DNA of 64,000 nt from Stenotrophomonas maltophilia (GTDB lineage Bacteria; Pseudomonadota; Gammaproteobacteria; Xanthomonadales; Xanthomonadaceae): assembly GCA_002435595.1 (NCBI GenBank), contig DJBL01000147.1, positions 934-64,933 of the forward strand, written 5' to 3'. The position numbers were made by a program, and so were the translations under genes. Positions 1-8,535 of this stretch are shown piece after piece (position 1 is the stretch's first letter; every line of letters starts with the position of its first letter). The notes under the pieces are model-generated. The model was not told the origin of the DNA. It was given only the letters and a program-made list of their open reading frames with translations, and made no database searches.

Positions 1-148
1 ACAGGCGCGCGCCGAGCAGCGTTTCCAGCTGGCGGATCTGCTGGCTGAGCGGGGGCTGGGACATGCCCAGGCGCTCGGCGGCACGGCCGAAATGCAGGGT
101 GTCGGCGACGGCCAGGAAGTAGCGCAGGTGGCGCAGTTCGATCGACAT
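1..148 (-). CDS. LysR-family transcriptional regulator, N-terminal fragment (cut by window edge)
   Basis: The 49 visible residues start MSIELRHLRYFLAVAD and contain the winged-helix DNA-binding segment MSQPPLSQQI, which is the recognition-helix region of LysR regulators. The ATG is at 148-146 on the minus strand. The rest of the DNA-binding domain and the whole effector-binding domain lie outside the window, so the target cannot be guessed. It runs in the same direction as the next LysR gene, whose stop is only 14 bp upstream of this start, so the two could be co-transcribed. Confidence 0.85.
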   Translation of the reverse strand, partial: MSIELRHLRYFLAVADTLHFGRAAERLGMSQPPLSQQIRQLETLLGARL

Positions 149-162
149 GGGGGCGGCGTGCG

Positions 163-1131
163 TCAGCGCTCGGAATGACCGCTTTCATCATAGCTGCGCG
201 GCGTGAACAGGTCCGGCTGGATCAACTCGATGAAGGCGCGCGCCTGCGGCGACAGGAAGCGGCCGCGGCGCACGATCACCCCGTAGCTGCGCTCGGGGAA
301 CCAGGCACTCATCGAGCGCGTCACCAGCTTGTCGCGGTCGGCATCGTTGAGGCACAGCGCCGGCACGATCGAGATGCCCATGCCCATCGCCACGTACTGC
401 TTGATCACTTCCCAGCCGCCCACTTCCAGGGCCACGGTGTAGGGCATGCGCTGGCGCTGGAACACCTGGTCGACCAGCCGGTAGGTGATCTGGCGCTTGG
501 GCGGCAGTACCAGCGGATAGGCCGAGATCGCCTCCAGGGTGAGCTCGGGGACGCGGGTGAGCGGATGGTCCGGTGGGGTGATGAGCACCTGCTCGAACCG
601 ATAGGCCGGGGCGTAGCTGAGGTCGGCGGGCACGTCGGTCATCGAGCCCACGGCCAGGTCGGCCGCATCGCTGCGCAGCAGGTCGGTGCCATCGGCGCTG
701 ATCGCGTTGTGCAGGGTCAGGCGCACGTCCGGGTGGCGCTGGCGGAAGCGCTCCACGATGCGCGGCAGCAGGTACAGGATGGTGGAGCTGTTGGCGGCGA
801 TGTTGAGTTCGCCGGCGTCCAGCCCCTTCACCTTGTCGCGGAAGCTGGCCTCCAGCCCGTCCAGGCTCTCCACCAGCGGCTGGGCCATCTCGAACAACAG
901 CTGGCCCTCGCGGCTGGGCACCAGCCGGCGCCCGCTGCGTTCAAACAGGCTCACCCCCACGTCGCGCTCCAGTGCCTGCAACTGCTGGCTGATCGCGGGC
1001 TGGCTGACGAACAGCGCCTCAGCCGCCCGTGAGACCGACCCCAGGCGGACCGTCTGGCAGAACGCCCGCAGCGGCTTGAGCCGGTCGGATTTGTAGGAAA
1101 ACCGGGGACTTGGCGGGCGCGATGTGGGCAT
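163..1131 (-). CDS. LysR-family transcriptional regulator, divergent from aceB
   Basis: The 322-residue protein has an N-terminal helix-turn-helix (about residues 30-75, with VSQPAISQQLQ) followed by a substrate-binding domain of the LysR/CysB type. I chose the ATG at 1131; an upstream in-frame ATG at 1206 would add 25 residues overlapping the divergent promoter. The first 20 or so residues before the HTH are longer than usual for LysR proteins. Its position back to back with the malate synthase gene, with a LysR-type inverted repeat between them, suggests that it regulates aceBA. This is inference from context; the effector is unknown. Confidence 0.85.
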   Translation of the reverse strand: MPTSRPPSPRFSYKSDRLKPLRAFCQTVRLGSVSRAAEALFVSQPAISQQLQALERDVGVSLFERSGRRLVPSREGQLLFEMAQPLVESLDGLEASFRDKVKGLDAGELNIAANSSTILYLLPRIVERFRQRHPDVRLTLHNAISADGTDLLRSDAADLAVGSMTDVPADLSYAPAYRFEQVLITPPDHPLTRVPELTLEAISAYPLVLPPKRQITYRLVDQVFQRQRMPYTVALEVGGWEVIKQYVAMGMGISIVPALCLNDADRDKLVTRSMSAWFPERSYGVIVRRGRFLSPQARAFIELIQPDLFTPRSYDESGHSER

Positions 1132-1143
1132 GGCGTAACGAGT

Positions 1144-1158
1144 ATAAGCGCACCTTAT
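1144..1158. promoter_or_regulatory. Candidate LysR operator (ATAAG-N5-CTTAT)
   Basis: A perfect 5-bp inverted repeat, ATAAG-N5-CTTAT, lies between the divergent LysR gene and aceB. It contains the T-N11-A spacing typical of LysR binding sites (T1145, A1157). It sits upstream of the candidate aceB promoter, as expected for an activator site. Confidence 0.5.
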
Positions 1159-1166
1159 GTAGTGCA

Positions 1167-1194
1167 TTGCAATAACTGTTTTGTCAAATACGGT
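1167..1194 (+). promoter_or_regulatory. Candidate sigma70 promoter of aceB
   Basis: TTGCAA (1167-1172) is followed after 16 bp by TACGGT (1189-1194), a modest match to the sigma70 consensus. It would give an untranslated leader of roughly 38 nt before the aceB ATG at 1239. The -10 match is weak, so this is tentative. Confidence 0.35.
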
Positions 1195-1238
1195 ACGGCG
1201 GCGCACGGTGGGGCCCTACCGCAATGCAGGAGCCCGCC

Positions 1239-2888
1239 ATGTCCGCCGTCGCCGCTTTCGCCACTGCCCAACCCACCCCGGCCGATGCCCCGGCCACGCC
1301 CGGGATCGCGCTGACCACCCAGCTGGCCGGCCAGTCCGCGTTGCTGCCGGCGGGGGTACTGGCGCTGCTGGTGTCGCTGCACCGGGCGGTGGAGCCCGAG
1401 CGCCAGCGTCGGCTGCAGGCGCGGCGGGCCCGGCAGGCCTTCTTCGATGGTGGCGGCCTGCCCGACTTCCGCGCCGACACCGCGCACCTGCGCGAGGAGG
1501 ACTGGCGCGTGGCGCCGATCCCGGAGGCGCTGCAGGACCGGCGGGTGGAGATCACCGGCCCGACCGACCCGAAGATGGTGATCAACGCGCTCAACTCGGG
1601 GGCCAAGGTGTTCATGGCCGACTTCGAGGATTCCACCGCCCCGGCCTGGCGCAACCTGCTGGCGGGCCAGCAGGCGCTGATCGGCGCGGTGCGTGGGGAC
1701 CTCACCCATACCGGCCCGGCCATCGATGGCAGGCCCGGCAAGCAGTACGCGCTGCGCCCGTTCAACGAACAGGCGGTGCTGATCGTGCGGCCGCGCGGCT
1801 GGCACCTGGATGAGAAGCACGTGCGTATCGACGGCCAGCCGATCGCCGGCGGCCTGTTCGATGCGGCGGTGTTCGCCTTCCACAACGCGCGCACCCTGAT
1901 GTGCAGGCAGCGCGGGCCGTACTTCTACCTGCCCAAGCTGCAGAGCATGGAAGAGGCGGCGCTGTGGGAGACCGCGCTGTCGCACATCGAGGGCATGCTC
2001 GGCCTGCCGCATGGGCAGATCAAGGTCACCGTGCTGATCGAAACGCTGCCGGCGGTGTTCGAGATGGACGAGATCCTGCACGCGCTGCGCGACCGCATCG
2101 TCGGCCTGAACTGCGGGCGCTGGGACTACATCTTCTCCTACATCAAGACCTTCCGCCGGCATCCGGACCGGGTGCTGCCCGAACGCGGCCAGGTGACCAT
2201 GACCCAGCCGTTCCTGAAGGCGTATTCGGAGCTGCTGATCCGCACCTGCCACCGCCGCGGCGCGCATGCGATGGGCGGCATGGCCGCACAGATCCCGATC
2301 AACCACGATGCCGCCGCCAACGAACAGGCGATGGCCCGGGTGCGCGCGGACAAGCTGCGCGAAGTGACCGCCGGCCACGACGGCACCTGGGTGGCCCACC
2401 CCGCGCTGATCCCGGTGGCTCAGGCGATCTTCGATGCGCACATGCCCGGCCCGAACCAGCACGCGGTGCTGCGCAACGATGTGCAGGTGGGACGCGACGC
2501 GCTGATCGCCGTGCCCACCGGCACCATCACCCGGGCCGGCTTCGAGGGCAACGTGGAGGTCTGCGTGCGCTACCTGGCCGCCTGGCTGGACGGCAACGGC
2601 TGCGTGCCCATCCACCACCTGATGGAGGACGCGGCCACCGCCGAGATCAGCCGCAGCCAGCTGTGGCAGTGGCTGCATACCCCGGGCCAGCAGCTCGACG
2701 ACGGCACCGCGATCGACCTGCCGCTGCTGGACGCCACCCTGGCGCAGCTGCCAACCCGCCTGGGCGACCGCGCCGCGCTGCCCGGCGGCGCCCGCATCGA
2801 CGAGGCCATCGCGCTGCTGGGCGAGCTGAGCCGCCGCGACGACCTCACCGACTTCCTGACCCTGCCCGCCTACGACCGTCTCGACTGA
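1239..2888 (+). CDS. aceB: Malate synthase A (glyoxylate shunt)
   Basis: This enzyme condenses acetyl-CoA with glyoxylate to give malate, the second step of the glyoxylate bypass in the cytoplasm. The 549-residue length fits malate synthase A. Recognisable signatures are KVFMADFEDSTAP near residue 125 and LNCGRWDYIFSYIK near residue 290, both in the TIM-barrel active site. I place the start at the ATG at 1239, preceded by GCAGGAG at a good distance; an ATG 15 bp upstream lacks a ribosome site. It is followed 63 bp later by aceA in the same direction, and the pair is probably an operon controlled by the divergent LysR protein. Confidence 0.95.
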   Translation: MSAVAAFATAQPTPADAPATPGIALTTQLAGQSALLPAGVLALLVSLHRAVEPERQRRLQARRARQAFFDGGGLPDFRADTAHLREEDWRVAPIPEALQDRRVEITGPTDPKMVINALNSGAKVFMADFEDSTAPAWRNLLAGQQALIGAVRGDLTHTGPAIDGRPGKQYALRPFNEQAVLIVRPRGWHLDEKHVRIDGQPIAGGLFDAAVFAFHNARTLMCRQRGPYFYLPKLQSMEEAALWETALSHIEGMLGLPHGQIKVTVLIETLPAVFEMDEILHALRDRIVGLNCGRWDYIFSYIKTFRRHPDRVLPERGQVTMTQPFLKAYSELLIRTCHRRGAHAMGGMAAQIPINHDAAANEQAMARVRADKLREVTAGHDGTWVAHPALIPVAQAIFDAHMPGPNQHAVLRNDVQVGRDALIAVPTGTITRAGFEGNVEVCVRYLAAWLDGNGCVPIHHLMEDAATAEISRSQLWQWLHTPGQQLDDGTAIDLPLLDATLAQLPTRLGDRAALPGGARIDEAIALLGELSRRDDLTDFLTLPAYDRLD

Positions 2889-2951
2889 CCTGCACGTCCC
2901 GCCTTCCGCACCGCTTTACCCATTCAACGTGTTCCCTTTTGGAGAAACGCC

Positions 2952-4244
2952 ATGAGCAAGCTGCCGACCGCCGAACAGATCCAGCACGAGTGGAACACCG
3001 ACCCGCGCTGGGCCGGGATCACCCGCAACTACACCGCCGAAGACGTGGTGCGCCTGCGCGGCACCGTGCACGTGGAGCATTCGCTGGCCCGGCTGGGCGC
3101 GGAAAAGCTGTGGACCTACCTGCAGGAAAAGGACTTCGTCAACGCGCTCGGCGCGCTGACCGGCAACCAGGCCATGCAGCAGGTCAAGGCCGGCTTGAAC
3201 GCCATCTACCTGTCCGGCTGGCAGGTCGCCGCCGACGCCAACCTGGCTGGCCAGATGTACCCCGACCAGTCGCTGTACCCGGCCGACTCGGTGCCGGCGG
3301 TGGTCAAGCGCATCAACAACACCCTGCTGCGCGCCGACCAGCTGCACCATGCCGAGGGCAAGGATGAGATCGACTTCCTGCAGCCGATCGTGGCCGATGC
3401 CGAAGCCGGCTTCGGCGGCGTGCTCAACGCCTTCGAACTGATGAAGGCGATGATCGAAGCCGGCGCGGCCGGGGTGCACTTCGAAGACCAGCTGGCCTCG
3501 GTGAAGAAGTGCGGGCACATGGGCGGCAAGGTGCTGGTGCCCACCCGCGAGGCCATCGAGAAGCTCAACGCCGCGCGCCTGGCCGCCGACGTGATGGGCG
3601 TGCCGACCCTGCTGGTGGCGCGTACCGATGCCGAGGCCGCCGACCTGCTGACCAGCGACGTGGATGCCAACGACCAGCCGTTCACCACCGGCGAACGCAC
3701 CGTGGAAGGCTTCTACAAGACCCGCAACGGCCTGGACCAGGCGATCAGCCGCGGCCTGGCTTACGCGCCCTATGCCGACCTGATCTGGTGTGAAACCGGC
3801 AAGCCGGACCTGGAGTTCGCGCGCACGTTCGCCGAGGCCATCCACGCCCGGTTCCCGGGCAAGCTGCTGGCCTACAACTGCTCGCCCAGCTTCAACTGGA
3901 AGAAGAACCTGGACGACGCCACCATCGCCAGCTTCCAGAAGGAAATCGCCACCTACGGCTACAAGTTCCAGTTCATCACCCTGGCCGGCTTCCATGCCCT
4001 GAACTACTCCATGTTCAACCTGGCCCACGGCTACGCCCGCCGCCAGATGAGCGCCTTCGTGGAGCTGCAGGAGGCCGAGTTCGCCGCCGCCGACCGCGGC
4101 TTCACCGCGGTCAAGCACCAGCGCGAGGTGGGGACCGGCTATTTCGACGCGGTCACCCAGGCCATCCAGCAGGGCCAGTCCTCGACCACCGCCCTGAGCG
4201 GGTCGACCGAGGAAGAGCAGTTCAACGCCGAACGGGCGGCCTGA
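2952..4244 (+). CDS. aceA: Isocitrate lyase (glyoxylate shunt)
   Basis: Isocitrate lyase splits isocitrate into succinate and glyoxylate, bypassing the CO2-releasing steps of the TCA cycle. The 430-residue protein contains the family signature KKCGHMGGK (near residue 181), whose cysteine is the catalytic base. The ATG follows TTGGAGAAACGCC, a clear ribosome binding site. It lies directly downstream of aceB and is followed by a strong hairpin, so aceBA looks like a complete two-gene operon for growth on acetate, fatty acids or the products of leucine breakdown encoded nearby. Confidence 0.97.
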   Translation: MSKLPTAEQIQHEWNTDPRWAGITRNYTAEDVVRLRGTVHVEHSLARLGAEKLWTYLQEKDFVNALGALTGNQAMQQVKAGLNAIYLSGWQVAADANLAGQMYPDQSLYPADSVPAVVKRINNTLLRADQLHHAEGKDEIDFLQPIVADAEAGFGGVLNAFELMKAMIEAGAAGVHFEDQLASVKKCGHMGGKVLVPTREAIEKLNAARLAADVMGVPTLLVARTDAEAADLLTSDVDANDQPFTTGERTVEGFYKTRNGLDQAISRGLAYAPYADLIWCETGKPDLEFARTFAEAIHARFPGKLLAYNCSPSFNWKKNLDDATIASFQKEIATYGYKFQFITLAGFHALNYSMFNLAHGYARRQMSAFVELQEAEFAAADRGFTAVKHQREVGTGYFDAVTQAIQQGQSSTTALSGSTEEEQFNAERAA

Positions 4245-4278
4245 CCCCGATCACCAAGGGCGGCCAGGGAAGGCCGGG

Positions 4279-4308
4279 GCGACGGGCGGTCGGGGGACCG
4301 CCCGTCGC
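4279..4308 (+). terminator. Strong hairpin downstream of aceA
   Basis: A perfect 13-bp stem (4279-4291 pairing with 4296-4308) closes a GGGG loop 35 bp after the aceA stop. There is only a poor T-tract after it, so it may act as a GC-rich terminator or an RNA-stabilising hairpin. Confidence 0.6.
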
Positions 4309-4507
4309 TGTATGGGGCCGCTCGGCGGCCGCCTCCCTGGCGCGGCCGGATGGCCGCTGGCGGACCCGGACCGCGTATCAAAGGGGGATGTGCCGCGGCA
4401 GCCCGAAAATGGGGCGCCCGTGCACTGAAATGGGATGAGGCGCACACTTTTTAGGGGTGCTATTCTCCTCGGCTCACCGGGGGAACGCTGGGAAGCGGGT
4501 GCACGGG

Positions 4508-5551
4508 ATGACCGGCAAGGTTGCGGCGATTGTGTGCGGACAGGAACCAGGCATCGCGCAGACGGCGATGGCTGAGATCGTGCATGCCGTATTGAGCAGC
4601 CGCGAGTTCGCGCTGTTCGCCCAGTTCGGTCGGCAGCAGCACCTGGCCAAGGGTGACCAGCTGTTCCACCGCGGTCAAGCCGGCGACACGATGTACGTGG
4701 TCGTCAGCGGCGGCATCGAACTGGATTTTGGCGAAGACCTGCTGGTCAAGTCGCTGGGGCCCAATGAATTCTTCGGCGAGCTCGGCCTGCTGATCGGCGA
4801 CCATCCGCGCAGCGCGGAGGCGCGCGCGGTCACCGACAGCGTCGTGCTGGAACTGGGCAACGCCGACTTCCAGCGCCTGGTCGACCACGATCCGGGGCTG
4901 ATCGCCTATTTCCTGCGCCGCACGATCATGCGCGTGGTGAGCAACGAACAGGTCCTGATCCGCCAGCTGCGCCGGCGCAACCACGACCTGGAGACCGCGC
5001 TCGACAACCTCTACATCACCACCCACCAGCTCACCCACACCCGCGAGCTGGTGCGCACCGACGAGCTGACCGGGCTGCACAACCGGCGTGGCCTGGCCCT
5101 GTACCTGCAGGACTGCCGCAACCACGCCGATGGCCCGCCGCAGGGCCTGCTGCTGATCGACTGCGACCATTTCAAGCAGGTCAACGACGAGCACGGCCAC
5201 CAGGCCGGCGACCGCGTCCTGCAGAGCGTGGCCAACATCCTGCGCTCGGTGGCCACCGAGCTCGACCTGGCCTGCCGCCTGGGCGGCGACGAGTTCTGCC
5301 TGCTGTTGCGCAGTGCCAGCGCCGAGAGCCTCCAGCATGCCGCCGAGTTCATCCTCAGCGCCGTGCATGGGCTGATGGACCGCGCCCACGGCGTGCCCCA
5401 CGTCTGCCCGGTCAGCATCGGCGTGCGCCTGCTCGAACCCCACACCGAGTGGAGCGAGTGGTACGCTCGCGCCGACAACGCGCTGTACCAGGCCAAGCGC
5501 CTGGGCGGCAACCGGCTGCACTGGTCGCGTGCGGCGACCGCCACGCCCTGA
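4508..5551 (+). CDS. Cyclic-nucleotide-binding domain fused to a GGDEF diguanylate cyclase domain
   Basis: The N-terminal half (about residues 20-140) is a CRP-type cNMP-binding domain. It keeps a phosphate-binding cassette, FFGELGLLIGDHPRSAEARA, with the key Gly-Glu and Arg-Ser-Ala. A linker helix leads to a GGDEF domain (about 185-340) with intact RLGGDEF, so it is likely to make cyclic di-GMP. The RxxD inhibitory site just before it reads TELD, lacking the arginine, so product inhibition may be absent. I chose the ATG at 4508; a GTG at 4457 and an ATG at 4568 are alternatives. It ends 16 bp before the cyclase-like gene and probably shares its transcript, which ties nucleotide signalling to the peptide-modification locus. 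Confidence 0.85.
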   Translation: MTGKVAAIVCGQEPGIAQTAMAEIVHAVLSSREFALFAQFGRQQHLAKGDQLFHRGQAGDTMYVVVSGGIELDFGEDLLVKSLGPNEFFGELGLLIGDHPRSAEARAVTDSVVLELGNADFQRLVDHDPGLIAYFLRRTIMRVVSNEQVLIRQLRRRNHDLETALDNLYITTHQLTHTRELVRTDELTGLHNRRGLALYLQDCRNHADGPPQGLLLIDCDHFKQVNDEHGHQAGDRVLQSVANILRSVATELDLACRLGGDEFCLLLRSASAESLQHAAEFILSAVHGLMDRAHGVPHVCPVSIGVRLLEPHTEWSEWYARADNALYQAKRLGGNRLHWSRAATATP

Positions 5552-5567
5552 TCGGGGGAAGATCGGC

Positions 5568-8078
5568 ATGAACGGCGACAACGGAACGTCGACCCAGGTC
5601 CCGCAGATGCGGGCGTTGTTGTTCACCGACCTGTGCGATTCGTTGATCCTGGTCGAACGCATCGGTGACGCGGCCGCGGCCGAGCTGTTCCAGCAGCACG
5701 ACCGCCTGGTGCTGACACTGCAGCAGCAGTGGAACGGGCACCAGATCGACCGCTCCGACGGCCTGTTCCTGCTGTTCGAACGCGCGATCGACGCGCTGGG
5801 CTTCGCGCTGGACTACCAGCGCGGGCTGAAGCGGCTGGGCGAGGAACGTGGCATCGTGCTGCGCGCCCGCGCCGGCTTGCACGTGGGTGAAGTGCTGACC
5901 TGGGAGAACAGCCCCGAGGCGGTCAGGGTGGGCGCCAAGTCGCTGGAGGTCGAGGGCCTGGCCAAGCCGATGGCAGCCCGGCTGATGGCCCTGGCCCGGC
6001 CGGGGCAGATCCTGATGTCGGCGGTGGCCGAATCGCTGACCCACCGCGCCAGCGGCGAGCTCGGTGACCGCGCCACGCGCCTGCTGTGGAAATCGCATGG
6101 CCGCTGGCGCTTCAAGGGCGTGCCCACCCGCCAGGAAGTGTTCGAAGTGGGCGAGATCGGCTTCGCCCCCCTGCGCATGCCCAGCGGCAACGCCAAGGCC
6201 CGGCGCGACATCCCGCTGTGGCGGCAACCGGCGGCCCTGGCCGCCGAGCTGGCGGTGATGGCGATGCTGATGGCCGGCGGCTGGATGCTGTTGCGGCCAG
6301 CGCCGGCGATCGCCTTCGCCGAACGCGACTGGGTGGTCATCGGCGACCTGCGCAACCTCACCGACAACCCCATCCTGGATGACACGCTGGACCAGGCCTT
6401 CCGGATCAGCCTGGAACAGTCCCGGCACGTCAACGTGGTCAGCCAGGACCGCATCGAACGCACCCTGCAGATGATGCGCAGGGGCGTGGGCGGCGGCGCG
6501 CTGGACCGCAGCAATGCCGCCGTGGTCGCGCTCCGCACCGGCGCCAACCTGGTGCTGCTGCCGGCGGTGACCGACGTGGGCGGACGGGTGCGGTTCTCGG
6601 TGGAGGTGATGGACCCGCGCACCCAGCACACACTGGCGGTGAGCACCTCCTTCGCCGACCGTGGCGCCGTGCTGGCGGCGGTGGACAAGGTCTCGCTGGA
6701 CCTGCGCGACGAGCTCGGCGAAGAGGCCGCCACGATCCAGCGCGATGCCATGCCGCTGCCGGAGGTCACCACCTCCAACATGGATGCACTGCGTGCCTTC
6801 GCACTGGGCCAGAAGCGCTACCTGAAGGGCGACTACCGCGCCGCGCTGGGCTTCTACCAGCAGGCCACGGAGATCGACGGCGACTTCGCGCTGGCGTGGC
6901 TGGGGCAGGCACGGTGTCATTTCGCGCAGGTCGACTTCGGCTCGGCCGCCGACGCGCTGCGGCGCGCCCAGGCACTGACCGCGCACCTGCCCACGCGCGA
7001 GGCGATGTACGTCAAGAACTGGACGCTGCAGGTGTTCGACCCGGACCGCGCCGGCGACGGCTGGTTGCGCATGTCCGAGCTGTATCCGGACTACGTTCCG
7101 GCCGCGAACAACGCGGCGATGAACCTGTACAACGAGAACCGGTTCCTGGACGCGCTGCCCCTGGCCAAGCGGGTGGCCGAGAGCACCGTGGACCTGCACA
7201 GCATCGGCCTGGATCAGTACGGACGCATCCTGCTCGCACTGGGCCGTTACGACGACGCCGACGCGGCCCTGGGCAAAGCGGTGTCGATCGGCTGGAACGG
7301 GGCGCTGATGCGGCAGGCCAGCGTGGCCGCCGCCCGCCGTGATTTCAGCCGCGCCGGCACATTGCTCGACGCGCTGGATGCGGCCAACTACCACGGCGAT
7401 CTGGTCAAGACCACCGTCGCCCTGGACCGGGGCGACGTGGCCGGCGCGCTGCGGCATGCCGAGCGCGGCCTGGCCGGCAGTCGCGACAAGCCCGGTGCCG
7501 ACCAGCTCAACTACCACGTGCCGCTGGCCGTGGCGTACATGCAGTCCGGCCAGCGTCAACGCGCGCTGGCGCTCACCCACGACGCGGTTACGCGTGCCTT
7601 CGCCGGCATCGACAGCGCGCCGAGCGTGGATGCGATCGATCGGGTGGTGTCGGCGCTGGCTGCCGGCATCGTGGCCAGGCGGCTGGGCGATGGCAGCCTG
7701 GCCAAGGCACTGCCGGCGCGCATCGCGGCACTGAAGAACCTGCCCAAGAGCCGGGTGGTGGACGAGTTCAGCGCGGTGTTGCAGGCCGAGCAGCAGCGCG
7801 TCCAGGGCAAGCCGCGCGAAGCGCTGCAGACGCTGGCGCCGTTCATCAGTCCCGAATCGCGGGTGCAGACGCGCGTGGCGGCCATGCATGCCGCGCGGGA
7901 TGCCGGCATGGAGAAGATCGCGGCCCAGCATGCCGGCTGGCTGCAGCAGCGCGCCGGCATGGCCTACGCAGAAATCGAGTGCAGCTTCTGCCTGCAGGCG
8001 CTCAACATCCTCGATGTACGCGCGGTTACCGCCCAGCGCCCCGCCGGCGCGGGTCCGACGCGGGTGTCGGCCCCGTAA
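5568..8078 (+). CDS. Putative peptide-modification-system cyclase (class III cyclase-like domain, TM segment, TPR repeats)
   Basis: The 836-residue protein starts at the ATG at 5568 after GGGGGAAG. Residues about 10-190 resemble class III adenylate/guanylate cyclases: LLFTDLCDSL carries the first metal aspartate, and SDGLFLLF stands where GDG is usual. A single membrane segment follows (about 223-245), then a domain beginning AFAERDWVVIGDLRN and a long TPR region rich in YxxA(L) helices to the C-terminus. From memory, NCBI has a family called 'putative peptide modification system cyclase' with this architecture, found next to NHLP-like peptides and SagB-like dehydrogenases in Xanthomonadaceae. 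The neighbours here are exactly those. Whether it makes a cyclic nucleotide or acts on the peptide is unknown. Confidence 0.8.
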   Translation: MNGDNGTSTQVPQMRALLFTDLCDSLILVERIGDAAAAELFQQHDRLVLTLQQQWNGHQIDRSDGLFLLFERAIDALGFALDYQRGLKRLGEERGIVLRARAGLHVGEVLTWENSPEAVRVGAKSLEVEGLAKPMAARLMALARPGQILMSAVAESLTHRASGELGDRATRLLWKSHGRWRFKGVPTRQEVFEVGEIGFAPLRMPSGNAKARRDIPLWRQPAALAAELAVMAMLMAGGWMLLRPAPAIAFAERDWVVIGDLRNLTDNPILDDTLDQAFRISLEQSRHVNVVSQDRIERTLQMMRRGVGGGALDRSNAAVVALRTGANLVLLPAVTDVGGRVRFSVEVMDPRTQHTLAVSTSFADRGAVLAAVDKVSLDLRDELGEEAATIQRDAMPLPEVTTSNMDALRAFALGQKRYLKGDYRAALGFYQQATEIDGDFALAWLGQARCHFAQVDFGSAADALRRAQALTAHLPTREAMYVKNWTLQVFDPDRAGDGWLRMSELYPDYVPAANNAAMNLYNENRFLDALPLAKRVAESTVDLHSIGLDQYGRILLALGRYDDADAALGKAVSIGWNGALMRQASVAAARRDFSRAGTLLDALDAANYHGDLVKTTVALDRGDVAGALRHAERGLAGSRDKPGADQLNYHVPLAVAYMQSGQRQRALALTHDAVTRAFAGIDSAPSVDAIDRVVSALAAGIVARRLGDGSLAKALPARIAALKNLPKSRVVDEFSAVLQAEQQRVQGKPREALQTLAPFISPESRVQTRVAAMHAARDAGMEKIAAQHAGWLQQRAGMAYAEIECSFCLQALNILDVRAVTAQRPAGAGPTRVSAP

Positions 8079-8087
8079 CGCCCGGCC

Positions 8088-8393
8088 TCAGCGCAGCGTG
8101 CGCGGCGCGCCCTTGCCGTGCTCCAGCATCGGCACGTTGTAGCCGGTACCGGAGGTGAGCATGGCGAAGATTTCCTTCTGCGCCTTGGCGATGCTGTCCT
8201 TGTCGGCAAGCTTGATGTTGCTGCAGCACTGGCTCACGAAGTCGTGCAGGGCCGCGTCGCTGTCCGGCACGTGGCCGGTATCCAGGATGGCCTGCGCGGT
8301 GTCGGTGAGGAACCGCTCGCGGAAGGCATCGTCGGTGGACAGCAGCTCGACAAGGCGTTTGGCGGAGGCAGCTTCAAGCTTCAGGGTGGGCAT
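8088..8393 (-). CDS. Putative NHLP-like modified peptide precursor
   Basis: This small 101-residue protein has a leader-like N-terminus (MPTLKLEAASAKRLVELL), then STDDAFRERFLTD. The DDAFRxRF pattern recalls the nitrile-hydratase-like leader peptides of RiPP precursors. A CC pair lies at residues 56-57. The last 35 residues (Gly, Thr, Pro and His rich, ending APRTLR) could be the core. I chose the ATG at 8393; an upstream in-frame ATG adds nine residues. It is convergent with the cyclase-like gene (9-bp gap) and divergent from the dehydrogenase gene. No protease or exporter is visible nearby. The precursor role is inferred from leader similarity and context. Confidence 0.7.
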   Translation of the reverse strand: MPTLKLEAASAKRLVELLSTDDAFRERFLTDTAQAILDTGHVPDSDAALHDFVSQCCSNIKLADKDSIAKAQKEIFAMLTSGTGYNVPMLEHGKGAPRTLR

Positions 8394-8535
8394 GGCAGGA
8401 CTCTCTGTGGATGGACGCAATGAGCTGGTGTCGGCCGGGGTGCAGGGTTCTTGAGGGCGCGGGCAACACGGGAGTCAAGTTGTCGGCGTCCGGAACGATA
8501 TCCTTTCTTGTGCCCATAAACGCGGTGGAGGGGTT
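8394..8535. promoter_or_regulatory. Divergent intergenic region between precursor peptide and SagB-like dehydrogenase genes
   Basis: This 142-bp gap must hold the promoters of both the peptide (minus strand) and the dehydrogenase (plus strand). I see a ribosome site GGAGGGG at 8527-8533 for the latter. I see no convincing sigma70 boxes or palindrome, so the mode of regulation cannot be read. Confidence 0.4.

Noticed and set aside
1155..2678. A 507-codon minus-strand frame opposite aceB
   Set aside because: It is antisense to malate synthase and has no recognisable domain.
5412..7931. An 839-codon minus-strand frame opposite the cyclase-like gene
   Set aside because: Composition is typical of antisense shadows and the plus strand carries clear domain motifs.
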